64,000 nucleotides of DNA from Candidatus Tectomicrobia bacterium (GTDB lineage: Bacteria > UBA8248). Of the stretch, positions 50,416 through 58,005 are shown in pieces; position 1 is the stretch's first letter; the number at the start of each line of letters is the position of its first letter. The stretch lies in the NCBI GenBank assembly GCA_016192135.1, contig JACPUR010000041.1:62001-126000 (forward strand), in the 5' to 3' direction. The notes beneath the pieces are model-generated. The model did no database searches, had not been told where the DNA came from, and saw only the letters and a program-made list of their open reading frames with translations. The position numbers were made by a program, and so were the translations under genes.

Positions 50416-50428
50416 CTCGCCTCTCCTC

Positions 50429-50456
50429 TTGACAAAATTTTCTGGAAGGATATTAT
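50429..50456 (+). promoter_or_regulatory. Promoter of the tracrRNA gene
   Basis: TTGACA at 50429-50434, 16 bases, then TATTAT at 50451-50456. Predicted start is about 50463, two bases before the anti-repeat. The promoter overlaps the cas9 leader region on the other strand, so tracrRNA and cas9 are divergent and share this 50-base segment. Confidence 0.85.
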
Positions 50457-50462
50457 TTCATG

Positions 50463-50570
50463 TGATTGTACCTGAGCGGCGATTGCTTGCAAGTTACAGC
50501 AAGGGCTTTCGTCCGCCGGGCTCTGCCCCGCGAGGGGCACCCCGAGGCGCCTCCTGAGGCGCCTTTTTTT
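50463..50570 (+). ncRNA. tracrRNA
   Basis: The anti-repeat at 50465-50500 is complementary to the CRISPR repeat at 29 of 36 positions plus G-U pairs: 20 contiguous pairs, a five-base internal bulge (GCTTG against the repeat's processed side), then CAAG and TACAG. After it come a nexus-like GGGCTTTCGTCCGCC, a hairpin GCTCTGCCCC-GCGA-GGGGCA strikingly like the Neisseria tracrRNA core, and a terminator hairpin at 50545-50564 (9-bp arms AGGCGCCTC/GAGGCGCCT) with seven T residues ending at 50570. Length about 108 nt. It pairs with pre-crRNA, directs RNase III processing and loads Cas9. Confidence 0.95.
50465..50492 (-). promoter_or_regulatory. Candidate cas9 promoter inside the anti-repeat
   Basis: On the minus strand, TTGCAA (50492-50487), 16 bases, then TACAAT (50470-50465). 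The geometry is identical to that in each array repeat (TTGTCG, 16 bases, TACAAT). The start would fall near 50458, giving a leader of about 43 nt before the cas9 ATG at 50415. Sequence-based suggestion only. Confidence 0.55.
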
Positions 50571-50626
50571 GCTCGTATTCCCCCAGTCCGGAGAAAAGAA
50601 ATTCTTCGTCCGCAGTGGCCTGTCAC

Positions 50627-51586
50627 CTACAGCAATCCCTCCCCCGCGTGGCCCTTGAAGGCGTCCGCCCGGCGGACGTAGGCCCGGACGGTCTGGACGC
50701 TCCGGTGGCGGGACACGTCCATGATGGCCCATACGTCCTTCCCCGCCTCGGCCGCCGCCGTGACGAAACCCGCGCGGAGGGAGTGCCCGCCGAAGTCCTC
50801 CGCCCGGAGGCCCGCCCGCTCCGCGTACCGCTTGACCGCCTTCCCGATGCTGTGGCCGCTCAAGGCCCCGGCCTGGACCTTGCCCCCCTTCCCCAGGCGC
50901 CGGAACACGGGGCCGCTCGCGATGCCCGCCCCGGCCAGCCAAGCCCGAAGCGCCCCGACCGGGCAGAAGAACCTCCCGCGCACGATGGGGACGCCCCGCC
51001 CCTGGCCCTCTTGGTCCGTCTTGGAGCGCCGAAGGTGGACCCAAAGGTTCCCGTCCTCCCGGAATTCCACGTCCCCGGCCTCAAGGCCCGCAAGCTCGGA
51101 GCGCCGGAAGGCCCCCGCGAAGCCCAGGAGCAAGAGCGCCCGGTCCCGGAGGCCCCGGAGGGTACTTGTATCGCACAGCCGGACCAACTCCCGGATCACG
51201 TCCGCATCGGCGGCCCGCTTCTGGCGGGGCGCGGCTCCCTTCTCCCGGCGGATGCCCTTCAAGGTGGTCCGCACGGCTTCATCCCGGGTGGGGGACTCCA
51301 AGCCCGCCGCTCGATGAGCCAGGGCGATGGCCGCCAAGCGGCGCTCGATGGTGGACACTTTCCGGCCCCGCTCCGCCTCGTGCGCCAGGAAGGCGCAGAC
51401 GGCCCCGGGGGAGGCCGGGAGGGGGGAGAGGCCCCGGGCCTCGGCCCAGGCCGCGAACGCGCGCCAGTCCGCCCGGTAGGCCCGCTTCGTGGACTCCGCG
51501 CGGGAGGCCTCCGCGTACCGCCGGGAGGACTCGGCATCGGCAAGCGCCAGGGCCTCGCCGGTTTCCACTTTCTGCAAGCCGTCCAT
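50627..51586 (-). CDS. Tyrosine recombinase/integrase (XerC/D-like)
   Basis: 319 residues. The N-terminal SAM-like core-binding domain spans about 20-110. Catalytic residues Arg161 (FAGAFRRSELAGL), Lys188 (RRSKTDQEG), His268 and Arg271 (GGHSLRAGFVT), His294 (SRHRSVQTV) and Tyr303 (RAYVRR) are all present. It lacks the Arg/Lys-rich arm-binding N-terminus of the integrase at the tRNA end, so it is closer to Xer-type resolvases or cassette integrases. It lies between the tracrRNA gene and ardC. It could resolve element dimers or have moved the CRISPR segment. Confidence 0.92.
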   Translation of the reverse strand: MDGLQKVETGEALALADAESSRRYAEASRAESTKRAYRADWRAFAAWAEARGLSPLPASPGAVCAFLAHEAERGRKVSTIERRLAAIALAHRAAGLESPTRDEAVRTTLKGIRREKGAAPRQKRAADADVIRELVRLCDTSTLRGLRDRALLLLGFAGAFRRSELAGLEAGDVEFREDGNLWVHLRRSKTDQEGQGRGVPIVRGRFFCPVGALRAWLAGAGIASGPVFRRLGKGGKVQAGALSGHSIGKAVKRYAERAGLRAEDFGGHSLRAGFVTAAAEAGKDVWAIMDVSRHRSVQTVRAYVRRADAFKGHAGEGLL

Positions 51587-51602
51587 CTTTCATCCCTCCC
51601 AT

Positions 51603-51629
51603 GCCCGGCCCCTCCGATGGGGGCCGGGC
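51603..51629 (-). terminator. Hairpin downstream of the ardC-like gene
   Basis: 10-bp perfect stem (51603-51612 with 51620-51629), 7-base loop, no T tract. It lies between the ardC-like gene and the recombinase gene on the same strand and may attenuate read-through. The rest of the 51587-51738 gap holds nothing recognisable. Confidence 0.45.
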
Positions 51630-51738
51630 GCGATGCCCCGCGTCCGGGGCGCCGACTCTGACCGCCGTTCAGCGCCGGGGTTTTACCCCCGTCCGGTTGC
51701 CGATGGCCCGGGTCCCGGTCGGCCTTTCGATGGTGGAA

Positions 51739-52605
51739 CTAGGCCGCTACCGCCTCCGCCGCCGCGAGGATTTCCCCGAGGATCGCCCGAATCCGCTTCA
51801 TGGCCCGGAAGATGGTGGGGACCACCGCCTTCTTGCCCCCGGCGTACTTCGCGATGTAGTCATAGGCCCGCCCCTCGTTCCCCAGCTGGACCCCGTACAG
51901 GCGCGAAAGGACCGCCGCCGCCATTTCCGCCGCTACCTCTTGATCGACGTGCTGGCCGGGCGTGAGGCGGCCCCGGAGCCGGGCGTCCGCCGCGTGGGCC
52001 AGTTCGTGGAAGAAAACGTCCTCATCTTGGGTCGCCAGCCGGATCTCCCGGCCGTCCACGGTGCAGGAACCCGCCGCGCCTTCCATGCAACCCAGGTAGG
52101 AAACCCGTACCCCCCAGGCTTCCGCGACTTCGGCCAGGGGAGGCGCAACGGGGGGCAGATAGGCGAGCGGTTCGCCTTCGGTATCCTCTAGACGGAACAC
52201 AGGGGCGGCGAAGAAGCGCCCCGCGAAGGCCTCCCGGTACTCCGCCGGTCCGGTTTCGATGAACTCGGCGTCATCGGCGGGGAAGCCGTCCGGGCCATCG
52301 TGGGAAAAATGCCCGCCGCTCTTGACCGGCACCTTCACCATGCGGGGGGCCAGGATGTGGAAGGCCTTGGCCCCTTTCTTGACGTGCCGCCCGGCCGCCT
52401 TCCATTGCCGGAAGCCCCGGGCGTCCTCCGTTCCCGCCAGGGCGCAGAGGATTTGATTGCAGAGGGACCACTTGGCGGAGGGGATGCCGGGGTCTTTGAT
52501 GAGGGTCCGGGCCAGGATGGCCGGGACCTCGCCCCGGGCGAACGCTGCGACGATTCCATTCAGGGCATCTTGCGCGTGAAGCTGAGACTTACTAGGCTGG
52601 GCCAT
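51739..52605 (-). CDS. ArdC-like antirestriction protein
   Basis: 288 residues. The N-terminal ArdC-type ssDNA-binding domain (about 8-110) has WSLCNQILCALAGTEDARGFRQW and VKKGAKAFHILAP. The C-terminal domain is a zincin with HELAH (200-204) and a downstream acidic DQEVAAEMAA that supplies the third ligand. ArdC proteins bind single-stranded DNA and protect incoming plasmids from restriction. Here it would defend the element on entering a host. The start at 52605 is chosen for GGAGG eight bases upstream; the frame is open to 52728 without family similarity. Confidence 0.85.
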   Translation of the reverse strand: MAQPSKSQLHAQDALNGIVAAFARGEVPAILARTLIKDPGIPSAKWSLCNQILCALAGTEDARGFRQWKAAGRHVKKGAKAFHILAPRMVKVPVKSGGHFSHDGPDGFPADDAEFIETGPAEYREAFAGRFFAAPVFRLEDTEGEPLAYLPPVAPPLAEVAEAWGVRVSYLGCMEGAAGSCTVDGREIRLATQDEDVFFHELAHAADARLRGRLTPGQHVDQEVAAEMAAAVLSRLYGVQLGNEGRAYDYIAKYAGGKKAVVPTIFRAMKRIRAILGEILAAAEAVAA

Positions 52606-52715
52606 TCTCGTTTCCCTCCTACCAGGGATTCGGGATAGGGCCTCTTTGGGGTTGGCGCCCCTCTGAGGCCCGCTTTTTTGGTTGCGGGAAGCAGGGATTA
52701 TCGCAACCAAAAATG

Positions 52716-52744
52716 AATCTAGGGCCATGCAATCATTTTGTCAA
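52716..52744 (-). promoter_or_regulatory. Candidate promoter of the ardC-like gene
   Basis: On the minus strand, TTGACA (52744-52739), 17 bases, TAGATT (52721-52716), in an AT-rich gap between divergent genes. It gives an untranslated leader of about 100 nt. Confidence 0.5.
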
Positions 52745-52788
52745 TCGAAAATATGGACATGCTATCAAAAAGTCTGTAGAGTGCTTTT

Positions 52789-53001
52789 ATGAATGCGCGC
52801 GGCGGGGCCAGGGAAGGGGCGGGGCGGAAGCCCAAGGGGCCGGAAAAACTCTCCAGCTTGCTCAAGGTGCTGATGGCCCCAAGTGACCGGGAGCGGCTGG
52901 AGAAGGCCGCCCGAAGCCGGGGCATCGGCGCAAGTGAACTCGCCCGCGCCTACATCCTCCGAGGGCTGGCCGGGGAGGAGAAGCGGAAGGGGAAGGGATA
53001 G
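52789..53001 (+). CDS. Small ribbon-helix-helix-like DNA-binding protein
   Basis: 70 residues. The N-terminus GGAREGAGRKPKGPEK is a basic motif frequent in small phage and plasmid proteins. The rest (LMAPSDRERLEKAARSRGIGASELARAYILRGL) fits an RHH-type strand-helix-helix. A likely transcriptional regulator of the element, divergent from ardC with the AT-rich intergenic region as probable operator. Possibly also a mobilisation accessory factor. Confidence 0.65.
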   Translation: MNARGGAREGAGRKPKGPEKLSSLLKVLMAPSDRERLEKAARSRGIGASELARAYILRGLAGEEKRKGKG

Positions 53002-53726
53002 GCGGCCCTGCCCTTCACCAAAGGGCATCCCCCAAAGCGCGCGCGCTTTCCTGGCGGGACTTTGGCCCGCACCCCTGCCCTCCCCCCCCGAGGGGCATGG
53101 GTCCAGGGCACCCCCCTCGCGAATGCTCTATCCCGTTTTTACCGGCGCGCCGTATAAAAGCGGCTTCAGGGCCTGCCAGGGGCGGTTATTGACGAAACGG
53201 AAAAGGGAGCCGGGTGATAGGAGAACGGAGAATGGAACCCGTTGCCCGCTCACTCTTGCTTGATATTGTCGCAAAGAATTACATTAACGGTGACACATAG
53301 ACCCGTTGGCCGCTCTCCCGCCCCCAAAAAAGACACCCCTGCCACAAACCATGAGCGAGGAGTTAGTTAGCGATAAGTCCCCTTCCCGCAAGCGATATAC
53401 TCCGGCCGGTCTGGCTATGCCGGAAGGCCAGGAGCGGGCCGATATCATCCCCCGGGGGCCTTGGCACACCCCCCGCCGGGGGCAATCGCGTAGGGGTCCC
53501 AACGTTTCACTTTAGGGGCAAATGCTTCCGCCGAATTGCCAGAGGGGCCAGGGGCAGCGAAATACGGTCCCTTCGCCAGCGGCCGGACATCAATGGGCGC
53601 CGATTTTTTGATGAGGGCTGGTTTTAGCGATATCGCTTCCGGCCGGGGCTAGGCTTCGCACTCCAAGATCCGCTCTCCCGAGCGGCCTGCCCCGCGCCTG
53701 ATTCTCGGGTGCCCCACGGAGGGGCT
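53002..53726. other. 725-base gap with related short motifs and no firm gene
   Basis: Two similar words, AGCGATATACTCCGGCCGG (53391) and AGCGATATCGCTTCCGGCCGG with a perfect 12-bp palindrome (53626-53637), lie about 235 bases apart. An unsupported open frame of 55 codons runs 53351-53515 and a 22-codon frame with a plausible ribosome site runs 53232-53300. I cannot assign either. Could be a control or replication region of the element. Confidence 0.35.
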
Positions 53727-54398
53727 ATGAATCCAATCTCTCAAGGCGACAATCCGGACGAACGAACGGGCGCACGTTACGACCCTTCGGATTGGACCCC
53801 TTCTAGAATCTACGACTACATATGCCGGTGCGAACGGAGGGAGCATGGCACTGTGTTGCTGTCCGAGGAAAAATATCAGGGTTGGCTGAAAGAATATGCC
53901 AGCCGAGCCGTTCAGGCTGGAATTAATCGTTTCTTACGTGCGGCCACTGCCCGGCCCTCAAAAACCCGTCGTTATGCGCGGTCGAGCCGCAAGAGCCTCT
54001 ATGACCGCGTCGGCGGCAGTCCGTGGGATCGCCCGCAAAGACTCCATCGCATGATTGCCGAGCACGAATTTCCGTGGGTTGTCCTGAAAGGTGAGTTCGA
54101 TACCATTATGGACAAGAATCTTAACAGAGAAGCGGCAATCACAATTCTACGGGAGCGATATCACTACCTCCCTCACGTGAGGAGAGAGAGGTTTCCAATG
54201 GACCTTTTGGAAAATCCTTCAACATTGGCGTATGCAGAAATTATCGAAGACCTAGAATTAGGAATTGAGCCAGAGTCTTTGCCATCTCTTCTTTCGAGGG
54301 CTCCTGTTCCTGATGAAATTAGACAGTGGGTCCAGCCTCGCACCCGCAAACTTTCTCCCACCATCAAAGGCACCCGGTCCAGGAAGCTTAGAAAGTAA
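53727..54398 (+). CDS. Hypothetical protein of the integrative element
   Basis: About 223 residues, not recognised. It is basic at both ends (the C-terminus ends in TRSRKLRK), has no membrane segment, and has a central LREDYHYLP-like helical part (EAAITILRERYHYLPHVRRE). Base composition is clearly lower in GC than the neighbours. The ATG at 53727 follows GGAGGGG. Its place between the regulator gene and the replication operon suggests an element-specific accessory function, perhaps DNA-binding. Confidence 0.6.
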   Translation: MNPISQGDNPDERTGARYDPSDWTPSRIYDYICRCERREHGTVLLSEEKYQGWLKEYASRAVQAGINRFLRAATARPSKTRRYARSSRKSLYDRVGGSPWDRPQRLHRMIAEHEFPWVVLKGEFDTIMDKNLNREAAITILRERYHYLPHVRRERFPMDLLENPSTLAYAEIIEDLELGIEPESLPSLLSRAPVPDEIRQWVQPRTRKLSPTIKGTRSRKLRK

Positions 54399-55115
54399 AT
54401 TCATCCCACTCACTCCTGCAATCCTTTGTTTTTATTCTTGATTAGGCACCGATTTCAGTTTTGGCGTCCCCTCGCCCCGAATCATTACATTGCATCCCGA
54501 CGGCGGGAGCGCATCGACGCCCTCCCGCACCAAAACCCCTGCCCCCGCCTCCTGCCCGGGAAAGCGACCGAAGGGTGCCAATAATAGTTCCCGTTCTAGA
54601 CCAAGGCCCTGGGAAATCCCCCCGTCCTATAACGCTGAGCCCGTCCCCCGCCTTCGGCCCCAGGGGGGACGGGTCAGAGGGGGAGCGAGTCGTGAGCGTG
54701 ATTCACTGCTCTGGACAGGAAGTCCGCAGTAGCTTGAACCAGATTCTTGTTGACATTTTGAAAAGCGCTTCCCTATATATGGGGAGAATACCGAAGCGGT
54801 TGAACCCAGCCGCGGAGACTTCGGTATCGCGGGGCCGGACTCCCGCGCGGGTAGCGGGTCCCAAAAACCCGGAATCACCCGGCGAGGGGGCAGCAACACG
54901 CGTCACTCCCCCCTCAAAACAAAAGCCGAACGGCGCGCTCATGACGAGAGCGGGTAGCCCTACGGGGCGGCCCCTTCGTTTTGGGCGCGCTTTTTTTGTT
55001 GTCCGAGGAGGAAGTTCCGCTCCGCCCGGGAGGCGCGAAGGGTGGTAACCGCGACTGAGATTTCCCGCAAGGGAACAGGAGACCTTCCGCCCCAGGGCGA
55101 GGAGGGCTCCAGTCA
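54399..55115. other. 717-base gap with a strong promoter and structured region
   Basis: TTGACA (54750-54755), 18 bases, TATATA (54774-54779) is a good promoter pointing right. Downstream an ACCGAAG...CTTCGGT inverted repeat (54790-54825) and a GC-rich region ending GGGCGCGC and seven T residues (54983-54998) could form a small RNA of about 220 nt, or a leader of the replication operon that starts at 55116. No convincing coding sequence. Confidence 0.45.
54750..54779 (+). promoter_or_regulatory. Promoter ahead of the replication/integration operon
   Basis: TTGACA, 18-base spacer, TATATA. It is the best sigma70-like match in the right half of the element. Its transcript would start near 54786, 330 bases before the first gene. 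Confidence 0.6.
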
Positions 55116-57335
55116 ATGACAACGACGGCGCCCGCTCTCCGATTCCACCATCCCACCCTCGGCAAGCCAGAGATGGTCTGCCCCTTCGTCCAGCCGGACG
55201 GGACGCTCATCGGCTACGAGGTCCGATTCCCTGGCAAGCGAATCCTTCCTCTTACCCCCACGGGCGAATGGCGCGCCTTTTGGCAGCCGGACAAGCGGCC
55301 CCTTGCCAACCTGGACCGCATATCGACTGAGCCCGACAAAACGATCATTGTCTGCGAAGGTCCCAAGGCCATGTTCGCGGCGCAGAGGCTTTTCCCGGGC
55401 TACATCTGCACTTGCTGGCCGGGTGGAACGAACAGCCGCGCCCAGGTGGACTTTGGCCCACTTTACAGGCGTCGGGTGATCTATTGGCCCGACGCAGACG
55501 GGCCGGGCATCGAGTGCATGAATGAAATCTACATGGAACACGCCCCCTTTTGCGAAAGGAGCTTCGTGCTGCCACCCGCTGACGCTCCGAAGGGATGGGA
55601 CGCGGCAGACCTGGAAGCTGAAAAACCTCCCGATCCCAACGCCTGGCTCAAGACCGCGTTGAAACTGCATGACGAATGGCGGGCCGCTGTTGATCCCATC
55701 ATGACCGCCTACCGAATGGAGCTTGAAACAAAGAGGGCGACGGTCCGGGAGAAGCGCCCGGCCCGGAACGGGTGGCCCGGGCCTCCCGCCGCCGACCCTA
55801 CCGACCCGGGGCCGGTGGACCTGGTTCCCGGCATCCCCGATGAGCCCTCCATCCTGTTTGAAGGCCCTCCTGTCCCGCTCGACGCGCCCGACCTCCCCCC
55901 TCTGTGCCCTGAGCTGTTCCCTGGCTTCCTTGGCGGAATGATCAAGGCAACGGCGCAGGCGACTGAAACGCCCCCCGAACTGGCCGGCCTTTTGGGCCTC
56001 GCCGCCGTCGCTGCCTGCGTGCAAGGCAAGGCCGTAGTCTGCCCCTCGCCCGACTATCGGGAGCCCCTGTGCCTCTACGTCGCGCCCGCCCTCGACTCGG
56101 GCAACCGGAAGACCTCGGTACTCATGGAAATGACTCGCCCCCTGCGCGAGTGGGAGCGCAAGCGCGCCGATGAAATCCAGCCCGAGGCGGACAAGGCCGC
56201 GAGTATGCGCAAGACGCTGGAGGCTCGCGCGGATTATCTGCGGAAGCAGGCGGCGAAAGCCGAGAGCCTGGAACTTGAAAACCTCACGGTCGAGATCGAG
56301 GAGGTGGAGCGCAAGATACCCGAGATTCCCGTCCTGCCCCGCCTCTGGGCACAAGACGTGACGCCCGAACGCCTGGGTGCCCTCATGGCCGAGAACCAAG
56401 AGCGGATTGCACTCATCAGCGACGAAGCCGGAATTTTTGAAATCCTGGAAGGTCGTTACAGCGGCGGAATCCCGAACCTGGATCTATTCCTGCAAGGGCA
56501 CGCCGGAGCGCCCGTCCGGGTGGACCGGGGGAGCCGCAAAGCCGTCTATCTCCAGAGCCCTTGCCTCACCCTCGCCCTCAGCCCCCAGCCCGAAGTGATT
56601 CGGGGGTTGGCGCTCAAGCCCGGCTTCCGGGGGCGGGGCCTCCTGGCCCGCTTCCTGTATGCCCTTCCACCTTCCCCTCTCGGCTGGCGAAAGCTCACCA
56701 GCAAGCCCACCCCCCAATCTGTGCGAGACGCCTACGCCCGGGGCCTCCGGGCGCTCCTGGACACCCCCTCTGTCATCGGCGAGGACGGGGAGCCCGTGCC
56801 GGTGGTTTTTGAGTTTTCTGATGATGCTTTCAGCGAGTGGCGGGAGTTCAGCGCGGCGACCGAGCGCGAACTGCGAGAGGATGGGGAGTACGCGCAGATC
56901 ACCGATTGGGCGGGGAAGCTCCCCGGCGCCGCCGCGAGAATTGCTGGCCTCCTTCACTGCGTCCAACACGCCGGGGCGGTTTCATTTCCGACCGCCATAT
57001 CCCGCGACACCGTGCAGAGCGCCCTGGAGATCGCCGCCATCCTCAGCAAACACGCCCTCGCCGCCTTCGGTCTTATGGGGGCGGACCCGGCCATCGAGGG
57101 GGCCAAACGAGTCTGGCGATGGATAAAGACAAGCCGGGTGAAGAGCTTCACGGCGCGCGAATGCTTCCAGGCGCTCAAGGGCACCTTCGGGCGGATGGGC
57201 GAACTACAGCCCGCCCTAGCCGTACTCGTGGAGCGGGCCTACATCGCCGAAGCCCCCCGAGAGAAGTGCAACGTCCCGGGGCGGCCGAGCAAAACCTACA
57301 CCGTCAACCCGGCCCTGACGGAGGAATGGGCATGA
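55116..57335 (+). CDS. Toprim/DUF3987 (YfjI-like) replication protein
   Basis: 739 residues. The N-terminal part (about 20-140) is Toprim-like: TIIVCEGPKAMFAAQRLFPG with Glu81 and VIYWPDADGPG with Asp126/Asp128. The large C-terminal part (about 265-650) matches the DUF3987/YfjI family found on phages, satellites and integrative elements (FLGGMIKATAQATETPPELA, LYVAPALDSGNRKTSVL, ALISDEAGIFEILEGRYSGG). A P-loop is not obvious. The last 80 residues look like a winged helix. It probably primes or helps replicate the excised element. First gene of a four-gene coupled operon with the integrase. Confidence 0.75.
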   Translation: MTTTAPALRFHHPTLGKPEMVCPFVQPDGTLIGYEVRFPGKRILPLTPTGEWRAFWQPDKRPLANLDRISTEPDKTIIVCEGPKAMFAAQRLFPGYICTCWPGGTNSRAQVDFGPLYRRRVIYWPDADGPGIECMNEIYMEHAPFCERSFVLPPADAPKGWDAADLEAEKPPDPNAWLKTALKLHDEWRAAVDPIMTAYRMELETKRATVREKRPARNGWPGPPAADPTDPGPVDLVPGIPDEPSILFEGPPVPLDAPDLPPLCPELFPGFLGGMIKATAQATETPPELAGLLGLAAVAACVQGKAVVCPSPDYREPLCLYVAPALDSGNRKTSVLMEMTRPLREWERKRADEIQPEADKAASMRKTLEARADYLRKQAAKAESLELENLTVEIEEVERKIPEIPVLPRLWAQDVTPERLGALMAENQERIALISDEAGIFEILEGRYSGGIPNLDLFLQGHAGAPVRVDRGSRKAVYLQSPCLTLALSPQPEVIRGLALKPGFRGRGLLARFLYALPPSPLGWRKLTSKPTPQSVRDAYARGLRALLDTPSVIGEDGEPVPVVFEFSDDAFSEWREFSAATERELREDGEYAQITDWAGKLPGAAARIAGLLHCVQHAGAVSFPTAISRDTVQSALEIAAILSKHALAAFGLMGADPAIEGAKRVWRWIKTSRVKSFTARECFQALKGTFGRMGELQPALAVLVERAYIAEAPREKCNVPGRPSKTYTVNPALTEEWA

Positions 57336-57769
57336 GCTGGCGGGACATCATCGGGACCCGCAATCGCGAAATCTCCCCTACACGCCAAAATCCTCAAAAT
57401 CCCCAAAACCCATCCGCAGACGGTGATTCTGAGGATTTTGAGGATTTTGGCCTAAAGGGGCATGTATGCGGATTCCAGCCCTCATCCGTCTCCCGCCTTT
57501 CCTGGCCGTCCGGGTTCGTCCTGGTAGTTCAGCCCTCCTGGTGGCCCGGCCCGCCCTTCTATGTCCTTCGTACGCACGAGGAAGCCGCCGACCTGGAAGG
57601 GGATGGGATCGCCCCCGGGATGATCTGGACCCTGGAGGAGGCCCGGAAACTGGCTGGATTGAAGCCGGAGGAGAAGCTGGACCTCGCCCGAGTCAAGGCG
57701 GAGTTCAACGGCCGGGTGGCCGAGGTGCAGCCCCTGGCGGCAAATGCCAAGCGGAGGCGGGCCGCATGA
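57332..57769 (+). CDS. Small protein of the integration operon, unknown function
   Basis: 145 residues. It starts MSWRDIIG from an ATG overlapping the previous stop (ATGA). The N-terminal third is Asn/Gln/Pro-rich (PTRQNPQNPQNPS); the C-terminus (TLEEARKLAGLKPEEKLDLARVKAEF) is helical. No known domain recognised. Coupled at both ends to its neighbours, so expression with the integrase is certain. Confidence 0.65.
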   Translation: MSWRDIIGTRNREISPTRQNPQNPQNPSADGDSEDFEDFGLKGHVCGFQPSSVSRLSWPSGFVLVVQPSWWPGPPFYVLRTHEEAADLEGDGIAPGMIWTLEEARKLAGLKPEEKLDLARVKAEFNGRVAEVQPLAANAKRRRAA

Positions 57770-58005
57770 ACGAAGCCCTGCCCCCCCAGGCCGATCCTCA
57801 CGGCGACCTTCCTGCCGTCCTGACCGTGGACGAACTGGCCGAATTTCTCCGTGTGGGTAGGGATACGGTATATCAGGCCATCGCAAAGGGAGAGATACCG
57901 GGCGCCTGCCGAATCGGCCGCACCATCCGAATCAGCCGGGACGCCATGCTAGACTGGGTCCGAGGGAAAGGCCACGCCCCGCGCTCCGAGAGGGGAAGAA
58001 AGTGA
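57766..58005 (+). CDS. Excisionase-like helix-turn-helix protein (HTH_17/AlpA type)
   Basis: 79 residues. LTVDELAEFLRVGRDTVYQAI followed by KGEIPGACRIGRTIRISRDAMLDWV is the excisionase/MerR-type winged helix of the HTH_17 family. In this position, directly before the integrase, it likely acts as recombination directionality factor or as regulator of int. Overlaps both neighbours by four bases. Confidence 0.82.
   Translation: MNEALPPQADPHGDLPAVLTVDELAEFLRVGRDTVYQAIAKGEIPGACRIGRTIRISRDAMLDWVRGKGHAPRSERGRK

Noticed and set aside
50415-50510. Remnant CRISPR repeat (a second, decayed array) upstream of cas9
   Set aside because: The repeat-like word has its own promoter and terminator and the pairing pattern of an anti-repeat, so it is the tracrRNA gene.
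54461-55048. A 195-codon open frame in the gap before the replication protein
   Set aside because: Pro/Arg/Gly-rich low-complexity translation, no ribosome site, and it runs over the promoter and hairpins.
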